Source: Streptomyces mexicanus (lineage in GTDB: Bacteria; Actinomycetota; Actinomycetes; Streptomycetales; Streptomycetaceae). From it: 35,579 bases of DNA. The translations under genes were made by a program, and so were the position numbers. Within the stretch, counting starts at the first letter, position 1, and the number at the start of each line of letters is the position of its first letter. Below, in pieces: positions 16,109 through 23,338 of this stretch. The stretch spans positions 154,458 through 190,036 of the forward strand of contig NZ_LR732544.1 in assembly GCF_902506575.1 (NCBI RefSeq). Direction: 5' to 3'. The notes beneath the pieces are model-generated. The model was not told where the DNA came from and searched no databases. It saw only the letters and a list, made by a program, of their open reading frames with translations.

Positions 16109-16456
16109 ATGACGGACGCCCTCGATGTCGACGCGCTGTGGGAGGACTTCCACCGCGTGGTCAACATGACCTCCCAGGAGCTGGGGGACTGGCTGCGCGT
16201 CCGGGACTCCGGCGAACTCACCGAGCCGCTGCCGGACGAGGCCGGCGCCCCCATCGGGCAGCACGTCCTCGCCATCCTGCAGAAGCGGCGAATGGACCTG
16301 ACCGAGGACGACCTGCGGGTGATGCGCAAGGTCGTGGACCTGGTCACCCGCGAGGCGGACGTGGAGAACGAGCCCGAGCCGGAGCGCGCCGCGGACACCG
16401 ACCGCCGGCACCGGCTGATGAGCCTCGGCCACGATCCGCTCAAGGCCGCCCGGTGA
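16109..16456 (+). CDS. DUF3140 family protein
   Basis: A 115-residue acidic, helical protein matching DUF3140 as I recall it: ALWEDFHRVVNMTSQELGDW near the start, then GQHVLAILQKRRMDLTEDDL and VMRKVVDLVTRE. The C-terminus ends in a family-like RLMSLGHDPLK. No function is established. The ATG at 16109 has AAGGGGA 6 nt upstream. It sits 60 bp after dps and 75 bp before the HhH-GPD gene on the same strand, so a small stress-linked operon is possible. The conserved WLR and KRR helices recall histone-like or nucleic-acid-associated proteins, but that is only an impression. Confidence 0.78.
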   Translation: MTDALDVDALWEDFHRVVNMTSQELGDWLRVRDSGELTEPLPDEAGAPIGQHVLAILQKRRMDLTEDDLRVMRKVVDLVTREADVENEPEPERAADTDRRHRLMSLGHDPLKAAR

Positions 16457-16531
16457 AGGTGGACGAGAACGCGGACCGGTGAACGCGGAGGCCGGCCGCG
16501 CCGGCCGACCGGTGAGTGAGGAGGCCGACCG

Positions 16532-17182
16532 GTGAGCGAGGGCGCGAACGCCCGGGACGCCCGGGTGCTGCGCGAGCTGGTCGAGGCGCACGGCGAGACG
16601 TTCGCCGAGGAGGCCGGGATCGCCCTGAAGGACACCCCGCAGCCGCTGTACCGGTTGCTGGTGCTGTCGGTCCTGCTCAGTGCCCGCATCCGCGGCTCGG
16701 TCGCCGTCGCCGCGGCCCGGGAGCTGTCCGAGGCCGGACTGCGCGACGCGGGCCGCATGGCACGCTCCGACTGGCAGCAGCGGGTGGACGCGCTCGGCCG
16801 CGGCGGCTACCGGCGCTACGACGAGCGCACCGCCACCCAGCTCGGCGACGGCGCCGCCCTGGTGAACGAACGCTGGGGCGGCGACCTGCGGCGCCTGCGC
16901 CGCGAGGCCGACGGCGACCGCGCGGCACTGCGCGCCCTGCTGCAGGAGGTGCCCGGTCTCGGCCCGGCCGGCGCGGACATCTTCCTGCGCGAGGTGCAGC
17001 GGGTGTGGCCGGAGGTCGCCCCGTACCTGGACGCCAAGGCGCTGTCCGGTGCGGAACGCCTCGGCCTACCGAAGGACCCCGACCGGCTGGGCGGCCTGGC
17101 CGGCGACACCGACCCCGCCGCGCTGGCGGCGGCCCTGGTGCGGGCCGCGCTGGACAAGAAGGTGGCCGACGCGGTGGCGTGA
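16532..17182 (+). CDS. HhH-GPD endonuclease III-like protein without iron-sulfur cluster
   Basis: A 216-residue protein with the helix-hairpin-helix DNA-glycosylase fold. The HhH segment reads VPGLGPAGADIF (near residue 139), where endonuclease III has L-P-G-V-G-x-K-T-A; the catalytic Lys is replaced by Ala. The conserved Asp is kept in YLDAKAL. The C-terminal four-Cys iron-sulfur motif is absent. It could be a monofunctional glycosylase using only the Asp, or a DNA-binding relic. Start is GTG at 16532 with GAGGAGG about 8 nt upstream. It is the last gene of the dps/DUF3140 group and converges on the HAD gene with 29 bp between the stops. Confidence 0.8.
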   Translation: MSEGANARDARVLRELVEAHGETFAEEAGIALKDTPQPLYRLLVLSVLLSARIRGSVAVAAARELSEAGLRDAGRMARSDWQQRVDALGRGGYRRYDERTATQLGDGAALVNERWGGDLRRLRREADGDRAALRALLQEVPGLGPAGADIFLREVQRVWPEVAPYLDAKALSGAERLGLPKDPDRLGGLAGDTDPAALAAALVRAALDKKVADAVA

Positions 17183-17211
17183 CGCCCGGCCGCCGTGGTT
17201 CTCCCCCGCCG

Positions 17212-18093
17212 TCAGTCCTGCGGCAGCGGCAGGGGCAGCAGGCGGGCGGTGGGCCGCAGGACGCCGTTGTCGTTGTTGGACGGGGCCAGGTGGCGGGCCC
17301 GGCGGACGACCTCCGGGTGGGCGTTGGCCATGGCGAACGACCACTCGGCGGCGTCGAGCATCTCCAGGTCGTTGAGGTAGTCGCCGAAGACGAGCGTCTG
17401 GGCGGGGGTGATGCCCAGCGCGCGCTGGAGCCGGCGCACGGCGGCGCCCTTGTTGGCCGTGGGGTTCATCACGTCCACCCAGTGCTCGCCGGAGACGACG
17501 ACCTGATGGGTGGCGGTGAACGGCGCGAGCGCCGGGGCCGTGGTCGCCTCGGCCGAGCCGAAGTCGAACAGGGCGACCTTGATGACGTCGTCGTCGACGG
17601 CCGCGACGTCCGCCACCACCCGGTGGCGCACGTAGTACTTGCGGACCTCGGCCAGGAAGGGCTCGTCGGTCCGCTCGACGTAGGCGGACCGCTTGCCGCA
17701 GACGACGACGCCCACATCCACGCCGCGCCCGGCCAGCTCCCGCACGGCCGTCACGAGCCGGACCACGTCGGCCCGTTCCAGCGGGTCCGAACTCAGCTCC
17801 TCGCCGTCACGGACGACGTACGTGCCGTTCTCGGCGATGAACACCATGCCCTGCTCCGCGCCGGCGAACTGCTCGGCCAGCGTGGCGTACTGCCGGCCGC
17901 TCGCCGGGCTGAACAGCACCCCGCGCTCGCGCAGGTGCGCGAGGACCGGCCACAGCCCCTCGGGGATCCGCTGGGCGTCGTCGAGCAGCGTGCCGTCCAT
18001 GTCGGTGACGATCAGGCGTATGTCGACGGGCCCGGCGGGCGGTTCCGGACGGGTTTCCTCGGTGGTGAGCGGGGGCGTGCAGGTGCTGGGCAT
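17212..18093 (-). CDS. HAD-superfamily hydrolase, Cof type
   Basis: A 293-residue phosphatase of the HAD IIB (Cof) subfamily. Motif I is TDMDGTLLDD (about residues 30-39, nucleophile and acid Asp), motif II is SPASGRQYATL, motif III Lys is in NPTANKGAAVRRL, and motif IV is FGDYLNDLEML. These enzymes remove phosphate from sugar phosphates, flavin phosphates or nucleotides; the exact substrate is not readable. An ATG at 18093 gives a 25-residue Pro/Thr-rich leader before the domain; a later GTG could be the true start. It is divergent from the SAM methyltransferase gene (273-bp gap). Confidence 0.88.
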   Translation of the reverse strand: MPSTCTPPLTTEETRPEPPAGPVDIRLIVTDMDGTLLDDAQRIPEGLWPVLAHLRERGVLFSPASGRQYATLAEQFAGAEQGMVFIAENGTYVVRDGEELSSDPLERADVVRLVTAVRELAGRGVDVGVVVCGKRSAYVERTDEPFLAEVRKYYVRHRVVADVAAVDDDVIKVALFDFGSAEATTAPALAPFTATHQVVVSGEHWVDVMNPTANKGAAVRRLQRALGITPAQTLVFGDYLNDLEMLDAAEWSFAMANAHPEVVRRARHLAPSNNDNGVLRPTARLLPLPLPQD

Positions 18094-18281
18094 ACGCGGT
18101 TCTCTGTACGGCTCTCGGTGCGGGGCGCGGCGGGCGCGCCCGGTGGGCGGGGGGTGGCGTCGGCACCGCGGTGACGGCGGCGCGCCGGCATTCGAGCCAA
18201 ACACGTCGCACCGGCCCCGGGCAAACGAGCCCCTCGCCCCGCGGTCCCGCGGACGGCGGCCACCGGATCGGCCGATTCCCC

Positions 18282-18309
18282 GGACACGGTGATCACCGCG
18301 CGGCACAAT
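18282..18309 (+). promoter_or_regulatory. Putative methyltransferase promoter with palindrome
   Basis: GGACAC (18282-18287) and CACAAT (18304-18309) are 16 bp apart, a passable -35/-10 pair. The perfect palindrome CGGTGATCACCG spans 18287-18298 and fills most of the spacer, so it could be an operator. The methyltransferase starts 57 bp downstream. Confidence 0.35.
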
Positions 18310-18366
18310 GGCGGCACCAGCGCCGGGCAGGCGCCCGCGAGACCGAGACAGACCAGGAGTGCAGCC

Positions 18367-19179
18367 GTGAGCGAGAGCCACGCCCCGTCGGACGCGTCGC
18401 CGAGACTGAACACCGGTGTGGCGCACAACGCGCGCGTGTGGAACTACTGGGTGGGCGGCAAGGACAACTACGAGGTCGACCAGGAGGTCGGCGAGCACGT
18501 CGCCGGGATGTTCCCGGTGATCCGCGAGGTGGCCCTGGCCGACCGCGAGTTCCTCGGGCGCGCGGTGCGCTTCCTGGCCGCCGAGCGCGGGGTGCGCCAG
18601 TTCCTCGACATCGGCACCGGGCTGCCGACGGTCGACAACACCCACGAGACGGCCCAGCGCATCGCGCCCGAGGCGCGGATCGTGTACGTCGACAACGATC
18701 CGATCGTCCTCGCCCACGCCCGCACCCTGCTGACCAGCACACCGCAGGGCGCCACGGCCTACATCGACGCCGACGTGCACGACCCGGAGCGCATCGTCGA
18801 GCGGGCCGCCGCCACGCTGGACTTCGACCGTCCGGTCGCGGTGATGATGCTCGGCATCCTGAACTTCGTTCTGGACACCGGGACGGCACGGGACATCGTG
18901 CGCCGGATCATGGCCGCGGTCCCCTCGGGCAGCTTCCTGGCGCTGACGCACCCGACGCTCGACGCCGACCTGGGCGGCGAGGGCAACGTCGCGGCGATGG
19001 CGTTCTGGAACGAGAACGCCGTCCCCCCGATCACCGCCCGCCCGCGCGAGGAGATCGCGTCGTTCTTCGCGGGTCTGGAGCTGGTCGAGCCGGGGCTGGT
19101 GCCCTGTTCCCAGTGGCGCCCCGACGGGGGCACGCCCGCCGTGGTGCCGCAGTTCGGCGCGGTGGCCGTGAAACCCTGA
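18367..19179 (+). CDS. SAM-dependent methyltransferase (PF04672, DUF574)
   Basis: A 270-residue protein of the actinomycete methyltransferase family once called DUF574. The family signature is the N-terminal ARVWNYWVGGKDNYEVD (residues 20-36) and the SAM loop FLDIGTGLPT followed by an acidic residue in IVYVDNDPIV. Streptomyces genomes carry many copies; natural substrates are mostly unknown. The GTG at 18367 follows AGGAG at 18354-18358. The gene is divergent from the HAD phosphatase and followed by a 220-bp gap with an 18-bp repeat array before the glutamine-synthetase-like gene. Confidence 0.9.
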   Translation: MSESHAPSDASPRLNTGVAHNARVWNYWVGGKDNYEVDQEVGEHVAGMFPVIREVALADREFLGRAVRFLAAERGVRQFLDIGTGLPTVDNTHETAQRIAPEARIVYVDNDPIVLAHARTLLTSTPQGATAYIDADVHDPERIVERAAATLDFDRPVAVMMLGILNFVLDTGTARDIVRRIMAAVPSGSFLALTHPTLDADLGGEGNVAAMAFWNENAVPPITARPREEIASFFAGLELVEPGLVPCSQWRPDGGTPAVVPQFGAVAVKP

Positions 19180-19203
19180 CCCGGGCGACGCGACCCGGCG
19201 GGT

Positions 19204-19292
19204 GCGCCCATCCGAACCGGGGGCGTACCCGAGCAGGGCGACACGCCCGGACCGGGTGGGGCACCCGAACCGGGCGACGTACCCGGACCGGG
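19204..19292. repeat. 18-bp minisatellite, about five copies
   Basis: Units ending in ACCGGG (or a variant) finish at 19221, 19238, 19256, 19274 and 19292. The consensus is close to ACGTACCCGGACCGGGCG. It lies in non-coding DNA between the methyltransferase and the glutamine-synthetase-like gene. Confidence 0.8.
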
Positions 19293-19399
19293 CCGCGCGG
19301 CCGTGGCGCCGTACCGCGCCGCGCCCGCCCCGGTCGGAGCCCGTCCGCGCCGCCCGCCCGCACCCGCCCGAGCCCTCCGACTGCCGAGGAGAAGGACGT

Positions 19400-20800
19400 A
19401 TGGCGACCCTCGCCGATCCCGTGCCCGGTGGCCGTCCCGGTGACGTCGAACGGGCCGGCGCGCTCGCCGCCGAGCTGGCCGGGCGGGGCGTGCACGGTGT
19501 CGTGCTGGCGTATGTGGACACCGCGGGGATCGGCCGGGTCAAGACGATCCCGGTGGCGAAGCTCCCCTCGGCGGCGGCCTGGGGCGTGGGCATGTCGCCC
19601 GTGTTCGACACCTTCCTCGCCGACGACTCCGTCGTCACCACCGACGTGCTCGGCTCCCCCGACGGCGACCTCAGGCTCTATCCGGACCTCGACGAGCTGA
19701 CCGTGCTGGCCGGGCAGCCCGGCTGGGCCTGGGCGCCGGTGGACCGGATCACCCAGGATGGCGAGGGGCACCCCGGATGCGCCCGCACGTTCCTGCGCCG
19801 CGTCGTCACCGACGCCGCGCGGCGCCACGGCATCACGTTCAAGGCCGCGATCGAGATCGAGTGGGTGGTCGGCCGCGACACCCCGGCCGGCGCGTTCGAG
19901 CCCGCGGTGACGGGACCGGCCTACGGTGCGATGCGGCAGGTAGAGCTGAGCGAGTGCACCGCCGACCTGCTGGCGGCCTGTGCCGCGCAGGGCGTGGACG
20001 TCGACCAGGTCCATCCCGAGTACGCGGCCGGGCAGTTCGAGATCTCCGTCGGTGCCCTCGACCCGGTGGCGGCGGCCGACCGGAGCGTCCTGGTGCGCCA
20101 GACCGTCCGGGCCGTGGCCCAGCGGCACGGCCTGCGGGTTTCCTTCTCCCCGGCCGTCGTCGCCGACGGCGTCGGCAACGGCGGTCACCTGCACCTGTCG
20201 GCCTGGCGCGACGGCGCCAACCTGCACTGCGGCGGCACCGGCCGGCACGGCATGACCGCCGAGGCCGAGTCCTTCACCGCCGGGGTGCTGGCCCACCTGC
20301 CCGCCCTGACGGCGGTGACCGCGCCGAGCCCGGCCAGCTGTCTGCGCCTGCGGCCGTCCCGGTGGGCGGGCGTGTTCACCGCCTGGGGCCTGGAGACCCG
20401 CGAGGCGGCGCTGCGGGTGGTCACCGGCACCCGGGGCGTGCGCGACCGGGCCGCCAACCTGGAGGTCAAGCCCGTCGACCTCGCGGCCAACCCGTACCTG
20501 GCGCTGGGCTGTGTCATCGCCGCCGGCCTGGACGGCATCACGGCGGCGGCCCCCCTGCCCGAGGAGATCACCGGCGACCCGGCGCGCCTGGATCCGGCTG
20601 AGGCCGCGTCCCGGGGGGTGCGGCGCCTGCCGGCCGGCCTGGCCGAGGCCGTGGCCGCGTTCCGCGCGGACGGCGTGCTGCGCGACGCCCTCGGACCGGT
20701 GCTGGCCGACGCGGGGATCGCGGTACGCGAAGGGGAGATCGCGGCCGTCGAGGGGCGGGACGACGCCCAGGTGGCCGCCGCCTACCGCTGGAGGTACTGA
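19400..20800 (+). CDS. Glutamine-synthetase-like gamma-glutamyl ligase (FluG C-terminal type)
   Basis: A 466-residue protein of the glutamine synthetase I fold, not a standard GlnA. Metal and substrate motifs: AIEIEW (150-155), HPEYAAGQFEIS (205-216) and the NGGHLHLS loop (260-267). The adenylylation loop with its Tyr is not recognisable. The protein ligates glutamate to an amine or another acid; the amine cannot be told. Candidates are polyamines or ethanolamine, as in other Streptomyces GlnA-like enzymes, or a FluG-type product. The ATG at 19400 has GAGGAGAAGGA close upstream. The next gene overlaps by one base (TGATG), so the two are translationally coupled. Confidence 0.88.
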   Translation: MATLADPVPGGRPGDVERAGALAAELAGRGVHGVVLAYVDTAGIGRVKTIPVAKLPSAAAWGVGMSPVFDTFLADDSVVTTDVLGSPDGDLRLYPDLDELTVLAGQPGWAWAPVDRITQDGEGHPGCARTFLRRVVTDAARRHGITFKAAIEIEWVVGRDTPAGAFEPAVTGPAYGAMRQVELSECTADLLAACAAQGVDVDQVHPEYAAGQFEISVGALDPVAAADRSVLVRQTVRAVAQRHGLRVSFSPAVVADGVGNGGHLHLSAWRDGANLHCGGTGRHGMTAEAESFTAGVLAHLPALTAVTAPSPASCLRLRPSRWAGVFTAWGLETREAALRVVTGTRGVRDRAANLEVKPVDLAANPYLALGCVIAAGLDGITAAAPLPEEITGDPARLDPAEAASRGVRRLPAGLAEAVAAFRADGVLRDALGPVLADAGIAVREGEIAAVEGRDDAQVAAAYRWRY

Positions 20801-22035
20801 TGGCCGCCACCGCTGCCGGGCCGGTCCACGAAGCGCTCGCCGCGCTGGGGCTGGTGGACCACCACTGCCACGGGGTCGTCACCACCGCCCTGGACCGCGC
20901 CGGTTTCGAGTCGCTGCTCACGGAGGGCGAGGCGTGGCCCGGCAGCGGGATCTCGCCGTTCGACAGCCCGGTCGGCCTGGCGGTGCGCCGCCACTGCGCG
21001 CCGGTGCTGGACCTGCCCCGCCACGCCCCGCCCGAGGACTACCTGGCCCGCCGCGCCGAGCTGGGCGCGCGGGAGGTCAACCGGCGCTTCCTGGCCGCCG
21101 CCGGCACGGCCGCCCTGTGCGTCGACACCGGCTACGCACCCGAGCGGCTGACCACCCCGGCCGAGCTGGCCGGCGCAGCGGGCCGGGGGACGGCGGCGTA
21201 CGAGGTGGTACGGCTGGAGAGCGTCGCGGAGGGGGTGGCGGCGCGGGGCGTGGCGGCCGGCGCGTACGCCGCCGCGGTGGACACCGCCGTACGGCAGGCC
21301 GTGGCGCGGCCCGGCGTGGTGGCCGTGAAGTCCGTGGCCGCCTACCGCACCGGTTTCGCCCTGGACCCGGCCCGTCCCTCGGACGCGGAGGTGACGCGGG
21401 CGGCGGCCGCCTGGCTCGCCCGCGGCAGCGGCGGGGGCGCCCTCCGCCTGGCCGACCCGGTGCTCGTACGGCACCTGCTGTGGACGGCCGTGGACCTCGG
21501 CCTGCCGCTGCAGCTGCACACCGGGTTCGGGGACGGCGACCTGCGGCTGCACCGCGCGGACCCGGCCCTGCTGACCGACTGGCTGCACCTGACGGCGGGC
21601 ACGATCCCGGTCATGCTGCTGCACTGCTGGCCCTACCAGCGGCAGGCCGCGTACCTCGCGGCCGTCTTCGAGCACGTGTACCTCGACGTCGGCCTGGCCC
21701 TGCACCACGTCGGTCCGTACCGCGCCGGCGCGGTGCTGGCGGAGGCCCTGGAGATCACCCCGTTCCGCAAGCTGCTGTACAGCTCCGACGCCTACGGGCT
21801 CGCCGAGTTCCACCACCTGGGCGCGGTCGCCTTCCGGCAGGGCCTGGCCGAGGTGCTGCGGCGGCTGCTGGACATCGACGAGCTGAGCCTCGCGGACGCA
21901 CTGCGGATCGCCCGCTGGACGGGCCGGGACAACGCCCTGCGGGTCTACCACCTGCCCGACCCGGCCGGCCACGCCGAAGGCCTCGACGCCCGAGGGACGA
22001 CCCCGACGGCAGACCTCCCCGACGAACGACCCTGA
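20800..22035 (+). CDS. Amidohydrolase (FluG N-terminal type)
   Basis: A 411-residue amidohydrolase of the metal-dependent TIM-barrel superfamily. Motifs: VDHHCHG (residues 19-25, the HxH metal pair His22/His24), LPLQLHTGFGD mid-protein, MLLHCWPY and LLYSSDAY with the conserved Asp. In the fungal protein FluG this domain is fused N-terminal to a glutamine-synthetase-like domain; here the two are separate, adjacent, coupled genes with the ligase first. The reaction is likely hydrolysis of an amide or decarboxylation, unassigned. The start ATG (20800) shares its A with the TGA of the ligase; GGAGG (20790-20794) precedes it. Confidence 0.87.
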   Translation: MAATAAGPVHEALAALGLVDHHCHGVVTTALDRAGFESLLTEGEAWPGSGISPFDSPVGLAVRRHCAPVLDLPRHAPPEDYLARRAELGAREVNRRFLAAAGTAALCVDTGYAPERLTTPAELAGAAGRGTAAYEVVRLESVAEGVAARGVAAGAYAAAVDTAVRQAVARPGVVAVKSVAAYRTGFALDPARPSDAEVTRAAAAWLARGSGGGALRLADPVLVRHLLWTAVDLGLPLQLHTGFGDGDLRLHRADPALLTDWLHLTAGTIPVMLLHCWPYQRQAAYLAAVFEHVYLDVGLALHHVGPYRAGAVLAEALEITPFRKLLYSSDAYGLAEFHHLGAVAFRQGLAEVLRRLLDIDELSLADALRIARWTGRDNALRVYHLPDPAGHAEGLDARGTTPTADLPDERP

Positions 22036-22038
22036 AAG

Positions 22039-22044
22039 TATGAT
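22039..22044 (+). promoter_or_regulatory. -10 element of a leaderless NUDIX-like gene
   Basis: TATGAT ends 6 nt before the ATG at 22051 and only four bases after the amidohydrolase stop codon. There is no ribosome site. No good -35 is seen. The gene can thus be expressed independently of the upstream operon. Confidence 0.5.
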
Positions 22045-22050
22045 CAAGCG

Positions 22051-22587
22051 ATGTCTGACATGACCGAGACCACGCCCGGTTGGCTGACCACGGACGAACT
22101 GGAGTCGGCGCGCGCCCGCATGCCGATCCTCTACGTCGAGGCCGTGCCCGTGCGCGTCGACGACAGCGGCGAAGTCACCAGCGTCGGTCTGCTGCTGCGC
22201 ATGGGCCCGGACGGTACGGTCAGCCGCACCCTGGTCTCCGGCCGGGTGCTGCACCACGAGCGGGTCCGGGACGCCCTGCTGCGCCACCTGGAGAAGGACC
22301 TCGGGCCGGTCGCGCTGCCCCGCGTGCCCGCCTCCCTGCAGCCCTTCACCGTCGCCGAGTACTTCCCGACGGCCGGCGTCACCCCGTTCCACGACCCGCG
22401 CCAGCACGCGGTGTCGCTGGCTTACATCGTCCCGGTCGCCGGTGACTGCCGGCCCCGGCAGGACGCCCTGGACCTGGTCTGGTTCAGCCCGCAGGAGGCG
22501 CTGTCCCCCGCGGTGCAGAGCGAGATGCCGGGCGGCCACGGCGTCCTGCTCAAGCAGGCGCTCGCGCACGTGGGTCACGTGTACTGA
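22051..22587 (+). CDS. NUDIX-like protein (DUF4916 family) with degenerate NUDIX box
   Basis: A 178-residue protein with the NUDIX fold as judged from SVGLLLRMGPDG, VSRTLVSGRVLHHE and the C-terminal DLVWFSPQEALS. The box starts well, G64-x5-E70-x7-R78, but continues H79-L80-E81-K82-D83-x-G85 where true enzymes have R-E-U-x-E-E-x-G. Two of the metal-binding Glu are therefore His and Lys and a third is Asp. Pyrophosphohydrolase activity is doubtful; a ligand-binding role is possible. The ATG at 22051 has a TATGAT -10 element 6 nt upstream and no Shine-Dalgarno. A second ATG at 22060 is an alternative. It follows the FluG-like pair by 15 bp. Confidence 0.8.
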   Translation: MSDMTETTPGWLTTDELESARARMPILYVEAVPVRVDDSGEVTSVGLLLRMGPDGTVSRTLVSGRVLHHERVRDALLRHLEKDLGPVALPRVPASLQPFTVAEYFPTAGVTPFHDPRQHAVSLAYIVPVAGDCRPRQDALDLVWFSPQEALSPAVQSEMPGGHGVLLKQALAHVGHVY

Positions 22588-22601
22588 AGGCGCTTGACGG
22601 C

Positions 22602-22641
22602 CCGCCCCGCTGCCCGGCCGTCTCACGGGCGGGCGGGGCGG
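22602..22641. terminator. Bidirectional hairpin terminator
   Basis: CCGCCCCGC (22602-22610) pairs with GCGGGGCGG (22633-22641), and inside it GCCCG (22612-22616) pairs with CGGGC (22626-22630). It lies between the convergent NUDIX-like and response-regulator genes, so it can end both transcripts. Confidence 0.65.
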
Positions 22642-22675
22642 CGGTGCGCTCCTCCCCCACCGCCAAGGGGGCCGG

Positions 22676-23338
22676 TCAGGGCAGCAGCCGCTGCTCCTTG
22701 GCGACGGCCACGGCGCCCGCGCGCGTGTCGACCCCCAGCTTGTCGTAGATGCGGCCCAGGTGGGTCTTGACGGTGGCCTCGCTGAGGAAGAGGGCCTTGG
22801 CGATGTCCCGGTTGGTCAGGCCGCGGGCCAGCTGGCCGAGGATGTCGCGCTCGCGGGCGGTCAGGCCGGGGCGCGGGCTGCGCATGCGGGCCATGACGCG
22901 GTGGGCGACGGGCTCGGACAGGGTGGTGCGGCCGGCGGCGGCGCTGTGCACGGCCGTGAACAGCTCGTCGGGGCGTTCGGCCTTGAGCAGGTAGCCGGTG
23001 GCGCCCGCCTCGACGGCACGGGTGATGTCCGCATCGGTGTCGTAGGTGGTCAGGACCAGCACGTGGACCGAGCCGCCGGAGTCGGCGGTGATCCGGCGGG
23101 TGGCCTCCACCCCGTCCATGCCGGTGCCGAGCTGGAGGTCCATGAGGACGACGTCGGGCCGCAGGCGGGCGGCGAGCGCGACAACCTCCTCACCGCCGGC
23201 GGCCTCGCCGACCACCTCGATGCCCTCGGCGCTGCCCAGCAGGGCGCGCAGCCCGGCGCGGACCACGGCATGGTCGTCGCACAGCACCAGCCGGACCGGG
23301 CCGGGCGCCGCGTCGGGGGCGGGTGCGGAGTGGGTCAT
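22676..23338 (-). CDS. NarL/LuxR-type response regulator
   Basis: A 220-residue two-component regulator. Receiver domain: acidic pair in VLCDDHAVVRAGLRALL, phospho-acceptor Asp in VVLMDLQL, Thr in LVLTTYDTD and Lys in YLLKAERP. A LuxR/GerE helix-turn-helix follows (LTARERDILGQLARGLTNRD, then FLSEATVKTHLGRIYDKLGV). The start ATG (23338) overlaps the kinase stop by four bases (ATGA), so the kinase is transcribed first and the two are coupled. Its histidine kinase carries an apparent frameshift, so if that is real the regulator may be without a partner. Confidence 0.93.
   Translation of the reverse strand: MTHSAPAPDAAPGPVRLVLCDDHAVVRAGLRALLGSAEGIEVVGEAAGGEEVVALAARLRPDVVLMDLQLGTGMDGVEATRRITADSGGSVHVLVLTTYDTDADITRAVEAGATGYLLKAERPDELFTAVHSAAAGRTTLSEPVAHRVMARMRSPRPGLTARERDILGQLARGLTNRDIAKALFLSEATVKTHLGRIYDKLGVDTRAGAVAVAKEQRLLP

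Noticed and set aside
14377..16758. Open frame of 793 codons on the minus strand
   Set aside because: It runs antisense to the hydrolase, dps and DUF3140 genes, and its translation is low complexity without family motifs.
19204..19292. Possible small CRISPR-like array
   Set aside because: The 18-bp units directly abut with no spacers, repeats are imperfect and no cas gene is near.
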